DNA of 64,000 bases from Cryptomeria japonica (Eukaryota > Streptophyta > Pinopsida > Cupressales > Cupressaceae): assembly GCF_030272615.1 (NCBI RefSeq), contig NC_081415.1, positions 422,309,757-422,373,756 on the forward strand, written 5' to 3'. The notes under the pieces are model-generated. The model worked only from the letters and a program-made list of their open reading frames with translations. It made no database searches and was not told the origin of the DNA. The stretch's first letter is position 1. The number at the start of each line of letters is the position of its first letter. This document shows positions 1 through 12,550 of the stretch, piece after piece. The translations under genes and the position numbers were made by a program.

Positions 1-190
1 CTCTTTCTTCATATTTTATTTTTCATATAGCATTCTTCTTCTTCTTTCAAGAGATCATTCATACCTTTCATACACAAACAATCTCTCGAGGGGGCATCAT
101 ACCTCCATCTCAGGGTATACTGGGGCAAAATTTTACTGATTTTTCTTTCAAACAATGCTCAAAATTGCATCATCTCAAAGAGGGGCAAAA
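1..190 (+). mobile_element. 3' internal end of an LTR retrotransposon, with polypurine tract
   Basis: The stretch just before 191 ends in a purine-rich tract (about 177-190, AAGAGGGGCAAAA) followed at once by TGTAGACACC. That is the usual order of polypurine tract then 3' LTR. A second purine-rich GGGGCAAAA lies near 123-131. No protein is readable in the 190 bases available. The element body lies left of the window, so the superfamily cannot be fixed. Long GGGGCAAAAT tracts before TGTAGAC LTRs suggest Gypsy, which is inference. Confidence 0.5.
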
Positions 191-718
191 TGTAGACACC
201 TAAAATTGTCCCGCGCCTACAAATGCTAATTTTACTCATTATTCCTCTTCATTAATTAACTAATTTAAAGTATTTAATTAACCTAACCTCATTCGTCTAA
301 ATTAACTTTATTCTTCTCTTCCAAATTCAAATTTAGAATTCCCCTCTAATTCCATAATCAATTAATCTTTAGTCACTTTCCTTCTAATATTAATTAAATA
401 ACTTTATTATTTAATTAATCTTGATTATTCACTTTAATTAAATACATTTCTTCTATTTTCCCATAATTAAATATTTATTCCAAATTACCTAATTAGCTAA
501 TAATGTCCTCTCAATTAAATAACTTTCCCAATTTATTTAATTTCATTTCCCTCACATTTCAAATTAATGTCATTTCTCTCCTAATTCAAATTAATTTCAT
601 TTATCTTGCATTTCAATTTAATTTCACATTTAAAAAAATTAAATTTCATCCAAATTAACCAAAATGCTAATTTCATTAAATTTCCTACATCACATGTCAA
701 AAATTCTTAACTGCCACT
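191..718 (+). repeat. LTR, left part, split by a nested element
   Basis: The sequence starts TGTAGACACCTAAAATTG, matching the start of the solo LTR at 36836 (TGTAGACGTATAAATTTG). Both continue into AT-rich sequence full of TTAATTAAAT. The LTR is broken at 718 by the insertion at 719-8527, and its right part resumes after the target duplication at 8528-8532. Divergence from the 36836 copy is high, so this is the same family or a close relative. Confidence 0.5.
714..718. repeat. Target site duplication of element 1, left copy (CCACT)
   Basis: CCACT at 714-718 is identical to 8528-8532. Five bases is the usual length for LTR retrotransposon integrases. Confidence 0.9.
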
Positions 719-1964
719 TGTTGGCATTTTTGCTGCATTTTGTATGACCGGTGAATGAAATGGTTGTCATTGTTGGCAACATTATCTTCTAAGTCTTCAT
801 AGTCCATCGGTAAAGAACAAGAGTTCTTATTCCTATCGGCAGTGAGTGTAGACTGGCTAAGCAGAGTATAGACCGGCTAAGCAGTGTGTAGATAGGGTAA
901 GCAGAGTGTAGACCGACTAAGAAGTAAGTAGACCGACACACAGGAGGTCAACCGACTAAGCAGTGAATAGATCGGTACACAAGAGGATAATTGGCTAAGT
1001 AGATAATAGATCGGTATACAAGAGGTAACCGGTTAGGAAGAATTTGATTAGTACACATGCATAATAGGAGTCTCAACCGACAGACTTGGAAACATCCAAT
1101 TAACATTCAGTTGAACCGACAGTCTTCCCTTTTCAACCGACAGACTTATCGGCATGAACGAATGTCTTGACTAATAACCGTGGAATTATTTTTGGAGAGT
1201 AATTTAAGGTGTGGTAACAAAATTTTGAATAAGATCTTTGCAGGGAAAATTGGCGCCAAAACTCAAGGCTAATATATTCACATAATTCATCTTGATTATG
1301 TTGTCGTCAAAGTGAAAAATATTTGTGTGTATGTAAACAGGGGGAGGAGAATAGAGAATAGCAAATACAGGTATGAAACGGTGAAGTTGAGACCGATCAG
1401 TTGAACAGAGAATGCAAAGCGGATCTATGAGATAGAGGTAGTGTGATCCGACAAATCATTCATCTTTGTTGCCTTCTAACAATTGCAACATTGTAAATCC
1501 CTTATCAGGGTGGACGTTAACTGGTTCTTTATGCAAAATCTCTTAACCGAGTCACTTCAGATATGAAGTTATAAAATCCGCTAGCAAGGTGAACTTTAAC
1601 AGGTTCTAAGGTATTCTTAACTGGATACCAATCACTTCTAACAGGGTGATGTTCTCAGAAAGAACTGGTTGTAAGCTCTTAACATGGTACCTCTTTTCAC
1701 AGCAGTAAAAGACATTGTGGGTTATCCCCACCATGGTTTCCTCCCTCTAACCGAGGGTTTCCACGTATAAATTTCTAGTGTTATGTGATGCTTATTTGTG
1801 CATGCAAATCTCTTTTTCTTTGATGTTCTCTGCTTTCATGTTTTATGCAATGCTTAAGTTAATTTTGAAGGATAGCTACAGACTGGTCAACTTTAATGTT
1901 TGAATTATGTAAAAATTGTTTGTATTGATTCACCCCCCCTCTCAATCATCAGTTAATCCTAACA
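719..1964 (+). repeat. 5' LTR of element 1
   Basis: TG...CA termini. It is a diverged near-copy of 7279-8527 over its full length. It contains a degenerate minisatellite (843-1030) and a run of C before the 3' end (CACCCCCCCT). Many differences from the partner LTR, mostly transitions, show the insertion is old. Confidence 0.93.
843..1030 (+). repeat. Degenerate minisatellite in the LTR
   Basis: Roughly 20-bp units of the type GTGTAGACCGACTAAGCAGA repeat imperfectly here. They recur in the partner LTR (about 7403-7590). The ACCGA/TCGGT core also recurs through the LTRs of element 2, so it may be a family-wide promoter motif. That role is inference. Confidence 0.7.
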
Positions 1965-1966
1965 AT

Positions 1967-1979
1967 TGGTATTGGCACC
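1967..1979 (+). promoter_or_regulatory. Primer binding site, degenerate
   Basis: TGGTATTGGCACC lies two bases after the 5' LTR. The intact plant initiator-Met site is TGGTATCAGAGC, as seen in element 2 (34889-34900) and the Copia element (62383-62395). This copy has several changes. Confidence 0.7.
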
Positions 1980-2021
1980 CTCATCCTCTGAAGGAAAGCT
2001 TGACAACTTGAGGAAAATATC

Positions 2022-3411
2022 ATGGAGAAATATCAGTATCAAAAATATATTGATGAAGCCAATGAGATCATTGCTCAGCTGAAAGAGAGATTAAGAAAAT
2101 ATCTTGCTAAAAGAAAGGAACTAGCTCTACAACTAAATGAGAGTCAAGATACAATATATCAACTCTCAGAATAGAGTGGATCTGAAGAAGCAGAAGAAGC
2201 AAACTCAAAACTGATGGAAAAGAATAAGAAGTTGACTGAATAAATCACATGTCTAAAGAGAGAACATGAAAGTCAGGCCCTGAGAATGACTGAAATACTG
2301 GAAGCTAGCAGAAATGCAGATGAAAGAAAAAGAGATGCAGAAGAAGCTTTGTTAAAAGCTAAAAAAGACAAAAGGCTTGTTGAAGAATCCCTAAGAGAAA
2401 ATTGATGCAATCATCATTTAAAAAGATGAAGAAATACGAATTCTCACTAAGGAGAATGAATACATACATTAGCATTTTCATGACAACACAAAGGAAAAGG
2501 AGAAGATAATGAAAGAGATTGAACAACTCAAAAATGAGTTGAAAGCTGCAAATGAGAGAAATGAAAAGTTGAGGAAATTTAATGAAAGCTCCGAGAAGAC
2601 AGATGAACAACTAAAAGCTCAAAGGAGAACAAAGGAGACAACCGGTCTTGGTTACTCCAGGACAGGTCCTATGGAAACTGGAGAATCATATAATTCCAAA
2701 AGGATGAAGGATGATAAAAGGAACAATTCAGGAATGAAAGGTATGAAGTCTTCTAAATATTCTTGCAATCATTGTGGTAAATTGGGTCATAAGTCTGATG
2801 TTTGTAGAAATCAACTGGTGAGTCAAAAGAAGTCTTTCACCTTTGATGGTTACTGCCATAATTGTCACAAGTATGGAGAGACTGCTTATGAGTGTAGATC
2901 TCGATCTAGCAGCATATCAAATAGAAGAAGATTTAATGGATACTGCTTTACATGCAATAAATATGGACACAAATCTTAAGAATCCATGTTCAAGTCAAAT
3001 GTATTAAGATCATCATTCAAACTGGTTAGCCCTAATAAAAGGAGTAATCAGTCCAATGCCACATGTTCCACTTGTGGCAATTTTGGTCATGTTGCAGCAA
3101 ATTGCAGAATAAGAATGGGTGAGAGAAAAAATGCAGGACCATGGAGGACAACTGGTGTGGCATGTTTCAATTTCCATAAGATCGTCCACTTATCCATAGA
3201 ATGTAGGAATCGATCCTATAACCGATCTGAAGACAAGAACCAGTTTGGCAAGAAGAAAGGGAAAAATGGCATGAAAGGAAAGAAGACAATTGAAGAAGTG
3301 AGGAATGAAATGAAAAAGACATGGATTAAGAAGGAAGAAAAAAAAGAAGGAGAAAGTCATTTTGAAACTAAGTCATCATCCATCGGTGATGACAGTTCCT
3401 CTTCAAACTAA
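2022..3411 (+). pseudogene. ORF1 of element 1: coiled-coil zinc-knuckle protein, broken
   Basis: The reading starts at ATG 2022 with a Glu/Lys-rich heptad-like stretch, then five CCHC knuckles: 2764-2805 (CNHCGKLGHKSDVC), about 2854-2895 (His replaced by Glu), about 2944-2985 (cut by TAA at 2977), about 3064-3105 (CSTCGNFGHVAANC) and about 3166-3207 (second Cys lost). It is the counterpart of 33488-34840 in element 2, including the stop after Ser-Asn. Breaks include a TAG at 2172, further stops near 2241, 2419 and 2470, a frameshift near 2398 and the TAA at 2977. By analogy with Gag nucleocapsid the knuckles should bind RNA. I see no recognisable capsid domain, so calling it Gag is inference from position. 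Confidence 0.8.
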
Positions 3412-3895
3412 GCATACCGATGCTGAGGGGGAGCACATGTGGTAAGATCATTATTGAATCCCCTCGAACGATATGAGGTTATGTCTATTTGCATAGTTTA
3501 GATGCATAAAAGTTTGTTTACAATTTTTATTTTTTTGGGTAATTGTTTTGAGGGTTTGTAGAAATATTGTTTGTGTACCGGTATTGGTAACAAGCAACTA
3601 GTAAAAAGTAAATTAGTGTACCTTAAGTTGTAATGGTCAAAAGTACACAAACTAGCCGTTGCATTAAAGCACCGATAAATCTTAATCGATAAATAAAGAA
3701 ATGTCAATACATTTCATTTACCTTGCTCTCTTGTGAACATTCGTGAGCTCTCGTGCGACCTAAGGCGATCAAAAACTTGCTGAGTGCTATTTGTGCGAAG
3801 TGATCAAGCAACGTTATAGTGGTAATCGACAACCCTAGAGGAGAAGGTATTATAGGTATTCAAACTTTGTTTTGTATAATTTGTTTGAAGTCATC

Positions 3896-6800
3896 ATGGA
3901 AGCTCCTGTATAAACTCTTGTATTGGTTGAAGCACTCAAGGAACAACAACCTGAGTTCAAAATTCATCCTATGAAGGCTGGAGAGATCAACATGAACGGT
4001 GCCCTATCATCTGTGCCCTTCGGTGTGTTACTAGTTGAAGATATTCACTCCTTCATCCATTGCAAGCTTGAAGAAATTGGAGACAAATTTATTTGAAGTG
4101 AATTCAAAGGGTTCTATAATCATGATTTGTTGAAGGCAAAATATTCACATCTAAAGATCAAGGGTTTGTCGAATGCTATTGAATTTCCCAATTAATTTCA
4201 TGTCGACTGGGTTAGGTATGTATTAAGCAGAGTGCATGATCAATTTCTATGGCTGGAAGCTGGAGCACTGATTAAGATTACAAAGGATGTAATTCAGAGA
4301 ATAACAGGGTTTAGCACAACCGGTGAAGCACTAACCCTAAGAACAATTTCATCCACTGAAGTCACCCGATTGACCAAATCCTGATGTGACAGTAGAGCAA
4401 TGACAATCGCTCATATTGAGGATGCTGAAGTAAGATTTTCTTCTAAAGTGTTGGGTTATAGGGTCTATCAATCAAGTTAAATGAATAGTGTGTCGAGCGG
4501 TGCTATACATGTTGCCTATCGAATCATCAAGGAGGATGCAACATACAATGTGTGGATATTTTAAGAAATTTCAAATCAGGATGCACAAAAGGGAAAGAAT
4601 ACCAATCAGTATAGTGCAGAAGTACAAAGACAACATTTGCTTTCTTGTAGACACGGATTGTTGCATCATTCAAGCGGTTCAACCCAGAACCTTTTGGGTT
4701 CCACCTATGGGTTATGAGGTTGCAGGAGACATTGTTAAAGTTCATACAAACATGCTGCTATCTAAACCAATAGACAAGAAGGCAAAGAGATTTGGAACTT
4801 GTGAGGAGGAAAGCTCCAAAATAAAACAATAACTTAAGGAGCCAATCATACAAAGGAAAGTAAGAAAAGTGATTGATACTCTAGACAAAAAATATGGAGG
4901 CGAAGAATTCGGTGCCACTACTTCCACCGGTACTAGTGAACAAACAGGAGCCAAATCAACCAAAGTTAAAGAACAAGCAGGAGAAAAGAAGAAAATGTCA
5001 AAGGCAAAACCCAAGGGTACTACAACTTTCAAGCTAACATCATACACAAAAGAACGGGAAATGGATACTCTTGCATCTTTACTAGGTAAAGATAGACCGA
5101 TAGGAGTAACTTATGCTAGGAAGAAAAAGCATGAAGGGACAGTTGACACAAAGGCTAACAAGAAGCCAAAGAAAGATGAAAAGGAGAGTGATAAAACTGA
5201 CACCCAATCTGATGTGGAGATAAAAGAAGTCAGAAGAAGTGGTAGAAATGCACTTCCAACTATTGATGAATTGGTCCACGAGATCAGAGATTTTGGAGGT
5301 CTATCTTGGGTTAGGAGAAAATATCCCCTCTGCAACGAGGAGGACAAAAGAAAAATTGAAGACGCACTTATGTGGAACATGCATAAGTTTTGTAGAACTC
5401 CTAGTGAACTATATGGAATAGTTCCATCAAACTTGCAAGATCAAATTGAAGGGAGATGGAAAACAACTTTATCTATTGAGAAAGAGGACAGGATAAAAGC
5501 ACTCATGGAAGTGCAACATGAGCTTGATTATAATCAAGCATCTATACTAGCAGAAGCATGTATTCAATGCTTTACAATAAGGAAGAAGACAAAGAGAGTA
5601 GGCATAGGAGATGTCCAAGGTGTGCATGATAAGGGTGTTGCCTTGTGGAAGAAAATCTTGAGTCAACAAAAGGAAGCTGAAGAAGAAATAGCAAAGGGAA
5701 CAAAACAGGACCAAGGTGCAGCTGCCCTTGACAAAGGGAAAGGTAAAGACAAAGACTCTACTGAAGGTTTTGATGTTTTTTCAGTTGATGATATCATCGG
5801 TAATGTTGTGTCATATATTCCTAATCTGACTAAGGATGTAGAGCAACCGGTTGAAACTATTGATATTGGTGTTTCACCGGTAAAGGAAACCACTCAAACC
5901 AAGCATCCTGGTGTAGATGAAGTTATAGTTGAAGATATACCTTATGAAGACACGCCTCACAAAACTTTAGTAACAACAAATCCTATTGAAAATGAACCCC
6001 TTTTATCAGAGAAAAAAGGAAACAGTGGAGAAGGGAGAACAACAAAAGGAAGTAGAAAAGAAGCAAGAAGAGATGACATAAAATGAGGAGAAGGAAGAAC
6101 AACAGAAGGAAGTAGAAAACAAGCAAGAAGAGATGACAAAAATAGAGGAGAAGTAAGAAAAACAAAAGGAAGTAGAAAAGAATCAAGAAGAGATTGCAGA
6201 AATAGAGAAGATCAAGAAAACAGTGGTGGACACTCCTCTGGTAAAGAGGAAGTTAGATTTAGAAAAGGAGAGTGAAAAGATGAAAGTTAAATTCACCACC
6301 GCAGCTAGCTCTGAGGTTAAGGATGAAGAAATGTATGAAGAAACGAAGGAGGAAGAAGAGGAGGACTTTGTAATCGAAATAAAGAAGATGACCCCTAAAC
6401 AATTTATGAAAGTTTCAAAAAAATTGAAACTTCAAGCTGAAAAGGCAAAACTTAGAGCAAAGAGAAAGAAGACCAAAATTCTTAATACTGCAAAAACCAT
6501 TTTGTTTGATCTCATTCCTGACATTTATGTTGATGACAATGAACCCATCATTGATCAGTTGGGAACTCTTGTCAAAGCAATCGGTCTAGAGAAGGTTGCA
6601 GTTAGACAGTATGAAACAAAGAAAGGTGAAAATTTAATGGAACACATATCAATTGGCAAAGTTGCTCTCTCCACCAACACTGAAGAGGCCAAATCCATTC
6701 TATTGGAAGTTGGCCAATTATTGGTCAAGTCATCAAACTTCACCAATTTAATCCAAGATCTTGAAGATAAAGAGCTCAAACTCAAAGGGAAATCCAAGAT

Positions 6801-7150
6801 CTAATAGGTTCTTTTGATCCTCTAACTAGTTGTGCAACGACCTTTAGTGGAAAGGTCAAACAGTTAACTCATGAAATCAAAGAGTTAAAGAGGAAGAGGA
6901 TAAACAAGCTCTTAGTTTGCTAGAGCTACAGTGCTAGCTTGCACCGATCATTAATTTCATGCAAAGAAATGCCAAAGAAGAAGAAGGCATGATAAGTGCA
7001 CCTGATTGTAAGTCTATAGATGAAATGAAGGATTTTGTTAAATTCTTGCATGGACACTGCAACACCATGAAACGGGTGAAGTCTTCATGGCAATCCTCTT
7101 TGCAAGCTGCAAAAGAAAATTTCAAAGATATTTTTGCTTTACTTTCATAA
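3896..7150 (+). pseudogene. ORF2 of element 1: large unassigned protein, broken
   Basis: The reading starts at ATG 3896 and is followed by homology to element 2 ORF2 in the same order. An N-terminal globular part has the motifs VLLVED, IKGL and WVRYVLSRVHDQFLW. A conserved block YKDNICF-VDTD lies near 4620-4660. A Lys/Glu/Thr-rich middle follows, then a short C-terminal block ending near 7150. Relative to element 2 about 90 codons are missing near 4560. Stops in the first 700 bases are TAA and TGA as well as frameshifts, and an extra A in an A-run near 6015 shifts the frame. It may be a relative of the 'putative plant transposon protein' domain, but I could not confirm that. There is no catalytic motif of a polymerase, nuclease or integrase. 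Confidence 0.75.
6028..6207 (+). repeat. Three tandem 60-bp coding repeats
   Basis: Units at 6028-6087, 6088-6147 and 6148-6207 each read, in one frame, as a Glu/Gln/Lys-rich segment of the type EEQQKEVENKQEEMT. That is typical of coiled coil. The 60-bp period keeps frame. I saw no equivalent array in element 2, so the expansion is probably private to this copy or subfamily. Confidence 0.85.
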
Positions 7151-7266
7151 ATCCTTTTGTATATTCTTTTCCATTGATGTCAAAAGGGAGAGTTTGTATG
7201 TGTACATGGGGTAGATGAAATAGGGGTTAGAACCAACACATTTTTTTAGTGTTTTCCACCAATGTC

Positions 7267-7278
7267 AAAGGGGGAGTT
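7267..7278 (+). promoter_or_regulatory. Polypurine tract of element 1
   Basis: AAAGGGGGAGTT abuts the 3' LTR start at 7279. A near-duplicate (GTCAAAAGGGAGAGTTTG) lies upstream near 7178-7195. Confidence 0.8.
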
Positions 7279-8527
7279 TGTTGGCATTTTTGGTGCATTT
7301 TGTATGACCAGTGAATGAAATGGTTGTCATTGTTGGCAACATCATCTTCTAAGTCTTCATAGTCCATCGGTAAAGAACAAGAGTTCTTATTCATATCGGC
7401 AGTGAGTGTAGACCGGCTAAGCAGAGTATAGACCGACTAAGCAGTGTGTAGATAGGGTAAGCATAGTGTAGACCGACTAAGTAGTGAGTATACTGACACA
7501 CAGGAGGTCAACCGGATAAGTAGTGAACAAATTGGTACACAGGAGGATAATCGGCTAAGTAGATAATAGACCGGTATATAGGAGGTAACCGATTAGGCAG
7601 AATTTGATCAATACATCGAAATAATAGGAGTCTCAACCGATAGACTTGGAAACATCTAGTTAGCATCCAGTTGAACCGACAATCTTCCCTTTTCAACCGA
7701 CGGACTTATCGGCATGAATGATTGTCTTGACCGATATTCCGGGAATTATTTTTGGAGAGTAATTTAAGGCACGGTAACAAAATTTTGAATAAGAATTTTG
7801 GAGGGAAAATTGGCGCCATAACTCAAGGCTAATATATTCACATAATTCATTCTGATTATGTTGTTGTCAAAGTGAAAAATATTTGTGTGAATGTAAACAG
7901 AGGGAGCAGAATAGAGAATAGAAGATACAGGTATGAATCGGTGAATCCGACACCGATCAGTTGAATAAAGCATGCAAAGCAGATCTATGAGAGAGAGGTA
8001 GTGTCATCAGACAGATCATTCATCTTTGTTGCCTTCTAACAATTGCAACATTGTAAATCCCTTAACAAGGTGGACCTTAACCGATTCTTTATGTTAAATA
8101 TTTTAACTGAGTCACTTCAGATATGAAGTTGTAAAATCCTCTAGCAAAGTGAACTTTAATAGGTTCTAAGGTATTCTTGACCGGATACCAATCACTTCTA
8201 ACAGGGTGACGTTCTTAGAAAGAACTGGTTGTAAGCTCTTAACAAGGCACCTCTTTTCACAGTAGTAAAAGAGATTGTGGGTTATCCCCACCGTGGTTTT
8301 CTCCCTCTAACTGAGAGTTTCCATGTATAAATTGCTAGTGTTGTGTGATGCTTATTTGTGCATGCAAATCTCTTTTTCTTTGATGTTCTTTGCTTTCATG
8401 TTTTATGCAATGCTTAAGTTAATTTTGAAGGATAGTTGCAGACCGGTCAGCTTGAATGTTTGAATTGTGTAAAAACTATTTGTACTGATTCACCACCCCC
8501 CCCCTCAGTCACCGGTTAATCCTAACA
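7279..8527 (+). repeat. 3' LTR of element 1
   Basis: Direct repeat of the 5' LTR, starting TGTTGGCATTTTTGG immediately after the purine tract AAAGGGGGAGTT. It ends TTAATCCTAACA and is followed by the target duplication CCACT (8528-8532). Confidence 0.93.
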
Positions 8528-8532
8528 CCACT
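8528..8532. repeat. Target site duplication of element 1, right copy (CCACT)
   Basis: Identical to 714-718. It fixes both outer boundaries of the element. Confidence 0.9.
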
Positions 8533-9057
8533 AACTCTCAATTCCCACTAGTGTGTCAACAATCACCTTTTTCTAACTATTCAATCAGACCACCTTTTTC
8601 GAAATCACTTTTTTCTTTGATCAACTCATCTATCCACTCATCAAGTCAGTCAAATGAGTGAATTTCTCAATTAAATCCAGTTACATGACTAATCAACTCC
8701 CAACTACCTTGTCAAATCAATCTTGATTGTAGACTCAAATTCAAAAAATCTATAAATTCAACAACAGTTCTCAATATGAATAACCACAATCTTAAAATTC
8801 TCATGTGATCATGCTGTGATAATTGAGATCTATGAATATGAGTCATCATACACTACATGAGAAGGAGAAGAACAATGGAGTCACTTGCATGGATTCATAA
8901 TTTGGTTTGCATTTGATTGTTAGATTTATTCATTTATGTTTTTTGATTGAATTCAGTTACTTCCTCTATTATTTGCGATTGAAGATTTGTAATAGATTAG
9001 AGTTTGTGGTTGCTCTTTAGTCTATTTAAATGGAATTCGATTTTCAATGTGCATACA
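8533..9057 (+). repeat. LTR, right part, resuming after the nested element
   Basis: This stretch continues the interrupted AT-rich LTR. A possible TATA element (CTATAAATT) lies near 8750. I place the end at GCATACA (9051-9057) because the related solo LTR at 36836-38335 also ends CGCATACA. The two parts sum to about 1.05 kb. The right end is a guess from one short motif. Confidence 0.35.
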
Positions 9058-9660
9058 CATCTTGCTATGGGATAGTTTTTTAATCTTGAGAATTATTTTT
9101 TTGATGAGAAAGTGGCTTTGAAAATTGCATCTATGCTTCCCGATGGTCCTATTGAACAATGTGTGAATTCAAGTTTGCCTCTTGATCCTATTGTGGCTTA
9201 CCCACATGATGATCTAGCTATAGTTTCTTCTCTTGTATCTCTGCGTTCAAATCCTTTGGTAGCTTGTCCTCTACTTCTCCTTTCTCTATGCATTCAGAGG
9301 ATGATATTTCATGGGTGGTTGTGTAGCGTACAAGGAGAGGTCTTCAAAAGCATAACCATCCTTCTCTATCCCTAGTTAAGGGTACTCATGGCAGTCATAA
9401 GGTTCCAAAGGTGGTTTAGTTTCCATATTTTTGGCCCTTCATCTTTTTGTAAAGGGTTTTAGGGGCCCTTCAAAACCTACTTGTGGTTGGTTGGTTGTTG
9501 GTTTGTAGAATTTCCAGTTTTTTGATGTGTAGTTGATGGTTGTTGTTCGATATAGCTCATCTTGTACATCAGCTATTCATTTTTGTAAAGGGATTTGGGG
9601 TCCCTTCAAAACCCGCTTCACCTTTGATCAAAAATATGATTTATGTTAATTTGTTCTTAT
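9058..9660 (+). repeat. LINE-like fragments with shared 3' tail
   Basis: Two copies of a tail motif, GTAAAGGG-TT-GGG-CCCTTCAAAACC, lie at 9444-9480 and 9591-9640. The second is followed by an A-rich end (GATCAAAAATATG). The same tail occurs at 14654-14710. AAGGG and CCCTT can pair as a small stem. Non-LTR elements of one lineage often share such a 3' end. No reverse transcriptase is readable here. The open stretch 9112-9375 has no recognisable domain and I do not call it a gene. Confidence 0.4.
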
Positions 9661-12535
9661 TCAAAAAGATGGTTTTGAAATCATTCGTAGTGAATCAATA
9701 AAAGTACCATTTTTAAAGAAAAGGTCTAAAGACATTATTAAGTTGTGATTTTGAAATATTTAATTTCTATTGTGGTTATAGAGAGTGAAAGTGTATATCC
9801 AAATATTTATTATTTTAGTTTTGAAGTTATTTTGGGTTGATATTTTGCATGTATGATTTAAGGTTTGATTCAATTATTTTGGTGCCCTTACTAACCCAAG
9901 ACCTATTGAACCACTTTGACATACACCATTGCAATATTAAGAACCATGACAATCCAATTCTTAACAGTTTACTTATAAGAATATATAAAAAAATATTAAT
10001 TTATTTAATTAATTCAATTGCACGAGGCTCACAATTAATCTATATTCAACAATGTCTTCAAGCTTTGTTTTTGTGTTTGTTAAACCAATAATTTCTTAGG
10101 ATTTGTTCTTGGGTTTTGAGGAGTCAACAAGTTGTACATGTTTGTGTTATTCGTACCAAGTAGTGAAGGTGAAAGAGAAAGCTCATCGAGGTGGGAACAT
10201 TTAAATAGTTTCTTAAGAGTTTGCTTCTTATTATATGTTTCTTCCTTAAATTTATTAAGAACTGGATAATTAATGCTACTTTGAGCTATGTTCTTTCAGT
10301 AAGATATTTATAAAACAACAACTTCGTTTGTAATGTTGATCTTGTAGTCTTCTTATGGTGTTGAGTATTACTCTCTTTATTTTTAAGATTGTATGCAGCA
10401 TTAGTTTATTTTCCTTGGCATGCATCCACTCCAAAAGAAACTACTTCTATCATAAGAATGCCCGTATCTCATCTAGCTTGAGAAGAAAGTTGTGTTTTTT
10501 TGATAACCTAATAAATAGAGCTCAATCAAAATAAAAATGACTAAAAATTATTTCAAAATCATACATTAAAATGATAATCCAATTAAACATGTGTGAAAAA
10601 AAATATTCCAGACAAATAGTCAAGGGAAAGAAGTAAAATGTCCAAAAACATGCTCAATTTCCTTGCCTTTCTCGTAAGAGTGCATAGAAGAGTGATAAGG
10701 TACCAACCAACTATAGCATCCATATTCTTGCCTATAGGGATATTTTAAATAATCCCTTTGTTGATCAAAGGTCCAAAAGAAACATTATGAATAGATAGCA
10801 CGTACACTTGGTATAAATCACCCTTGTGTTAGGAATTACACATGGAAACTATCAATTATATGCAAATAAAGATTAAATAGAGGAATGAAAAACACATAAA
10901 TAATAACAATGAGGAGTCAATTATTAACAGGGTTCACCCAAACTTGGACTACATCCACCAAACAGAGAGTCCAATATTATTATCCAACAAATCAAACCGA
11001 TTACAACCAGCAATCCCTTACAACTCAATACAGCTGCAAAAATGCTACAAAATTCTCTACAAAAAAAAAAATCCCAACCCCTAGCCTTTTATCAAGACTT
11101 ATGTTAGTTACATAACTAGGGTTACAACATGTCAGCCAATAGAAAAATAACACTCGACACCTTTATAAAATAATAAAATTTGTTTGGCCCCGCAAGGGGC
11201 GCAAGGGGCGCTACCCCTTGACCCCTGTTAAATAATTTTGGGGGAAACTACATCGATAGAAGTGGGGAAAATTTAACCTCTGAGTCTGATTAGGCTCCAT
11301 ATACCAACACCTTGATATGGGGCAACAATTTTTCTTTGAAGAATTTATTCTTGAATATCTTGATAAATTGGTTTCCACTATGATTGACTTATCCTTCAAA
11401 ATATCATCCTAAAGAAACTAGGCAAACAAATTATACAATACTTTTCCTTTTTAAGCTTTGAATTTGATAAAGCTTGTGACCATATTCACTCACTTTGTCC
11501 TCAAAATTTTCCATTAACTTAGTTTTGGATTCATGTGTTGATTTTGCATATTTATTTCTTTATTTTTCTTCCCAACTTATATCATTGATTGTTTTTATTA
11601 ATTGATTGTCGCCTTTGAATTTAATAATATAATATTTTCATTCTTCTATGTTCTCATTTATAAAAATACTTGTATTTATAGTCTTTGATTTTCTTATCTT
11701 GTATTTTCACCTATCAATACTTGAGTCCCTTTGACTTTGAACTTCATCAAGGTCATGGCCTTAATTCGAAGTATATAATTTAATATTCAATTATTCACTA
11801 AATATTTAGATATCTGATCATCCAAGTTCTTTATGGTAGCCTAGGTTCATTACTTCATGAATTTTAAATATGTAAATAGCTAGAGGACAATTGCCATCTA
11901 TACACCTAATCAACTAGGTTAAAAAAATTATTCTTGTTCCGTAACTACATCTATAACTTCATTTGCTTATATATACAAATGAGCAGATAAGGGTTTGGTA
12001 TAATATGTTGGAACCTTTATGTCATATCTAATGTGAATAAAAATCTTTAATATTTTTCCATTTAGTTTAATTTTCACATAAGAAGTGTTTATATTTGAGT
12101 TAAAATATATATCTAAATTGTTAATAATTAAAACACAAATGTATATATTCAACATTATTTTTTAAACAAAAATCTAGTTTCTTTGTACTTATGAACAATT
12201 TTGTTTAGTAGATGTTTAGATTTAATATAAATATATCAACATTTTTTCCTATTTTTCTAATATAAGAACCGAAAATTGTAAATATTAGCTTTAGAATTTA
12301 TTATTTTTCATAGTTGATATATGAAGAGGAAGTTCATTCCTAACTATATATATATAGGAATAATTTTTGGGAGCTTCACACTTTAAATAGTATGTTAATT
12401 TAATGGAAAGAAATTTTTATAATTAAATCTACTTAATTTTGAGATAATAAAATTAATAATATTTTACATATATAATACTTAAATATGATAAATATTAAGT
12501 GAACAATTTAAATGTCCATTCTATAGCTAGTTAAC
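9661..12535. other. AT-rich DNA without recognisable genes
   Basis: No domain-bearing reading frame is seen. The one compositional oddity is a GC-rich patch at 11186-11226 with repeated CAAGGGGCGC and the inverted CTACCCCTTGACCCC, which can fold on itself. It may be the remnant of an element leader. Confidence 0.4.
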
Positions 12536-12550
12536 AATTTAATTCAAGCT
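12536..12550. repeat. 15-bp target site duplication, left copy
   Basis: AATTTAATTCAAGCT is identical to 13041-13055 and marks the 5' boundary of the short LINE insertion. Confidence 0.85.

Larger units (their letters stand above)
719..8527 (+). mobile_element. Complete non-autonomous LTR retrotransposon (element 1)
   Basis: Two ~1.25-kb direct repeats (719-1964 and 7279-8527) begin TGTTGGCATTTTTG and end TTAATCCTAACA. The whole is flanked by a perfect 5-bp target duplication, CCACT. A degenerate initiator-Met primer binding site follows the left LTR and a purine tract precedes the right LTR. The interior encodes two decayed proteins: ORF1 (coiled coil plus zinc knuckles) and ORF2 (large, charged, unassigned). 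There is no protease, integrase, reverse transcriptase or RNase H signature in any frame. It is a relative of element 2 (28057-36060, minus strand) and sits inside the older LTR 191-9057. The coding regions carry mixed TAA, TGA and TAG stops and frameshifts, so this copy is dead. Confidence 0.93.

Noticed and set aside
9112-9375. A small 87-codon gene
   Set aside because: The true first codon is GTG, there is no domain, and it sits in a block ending with the LINE-like tail.
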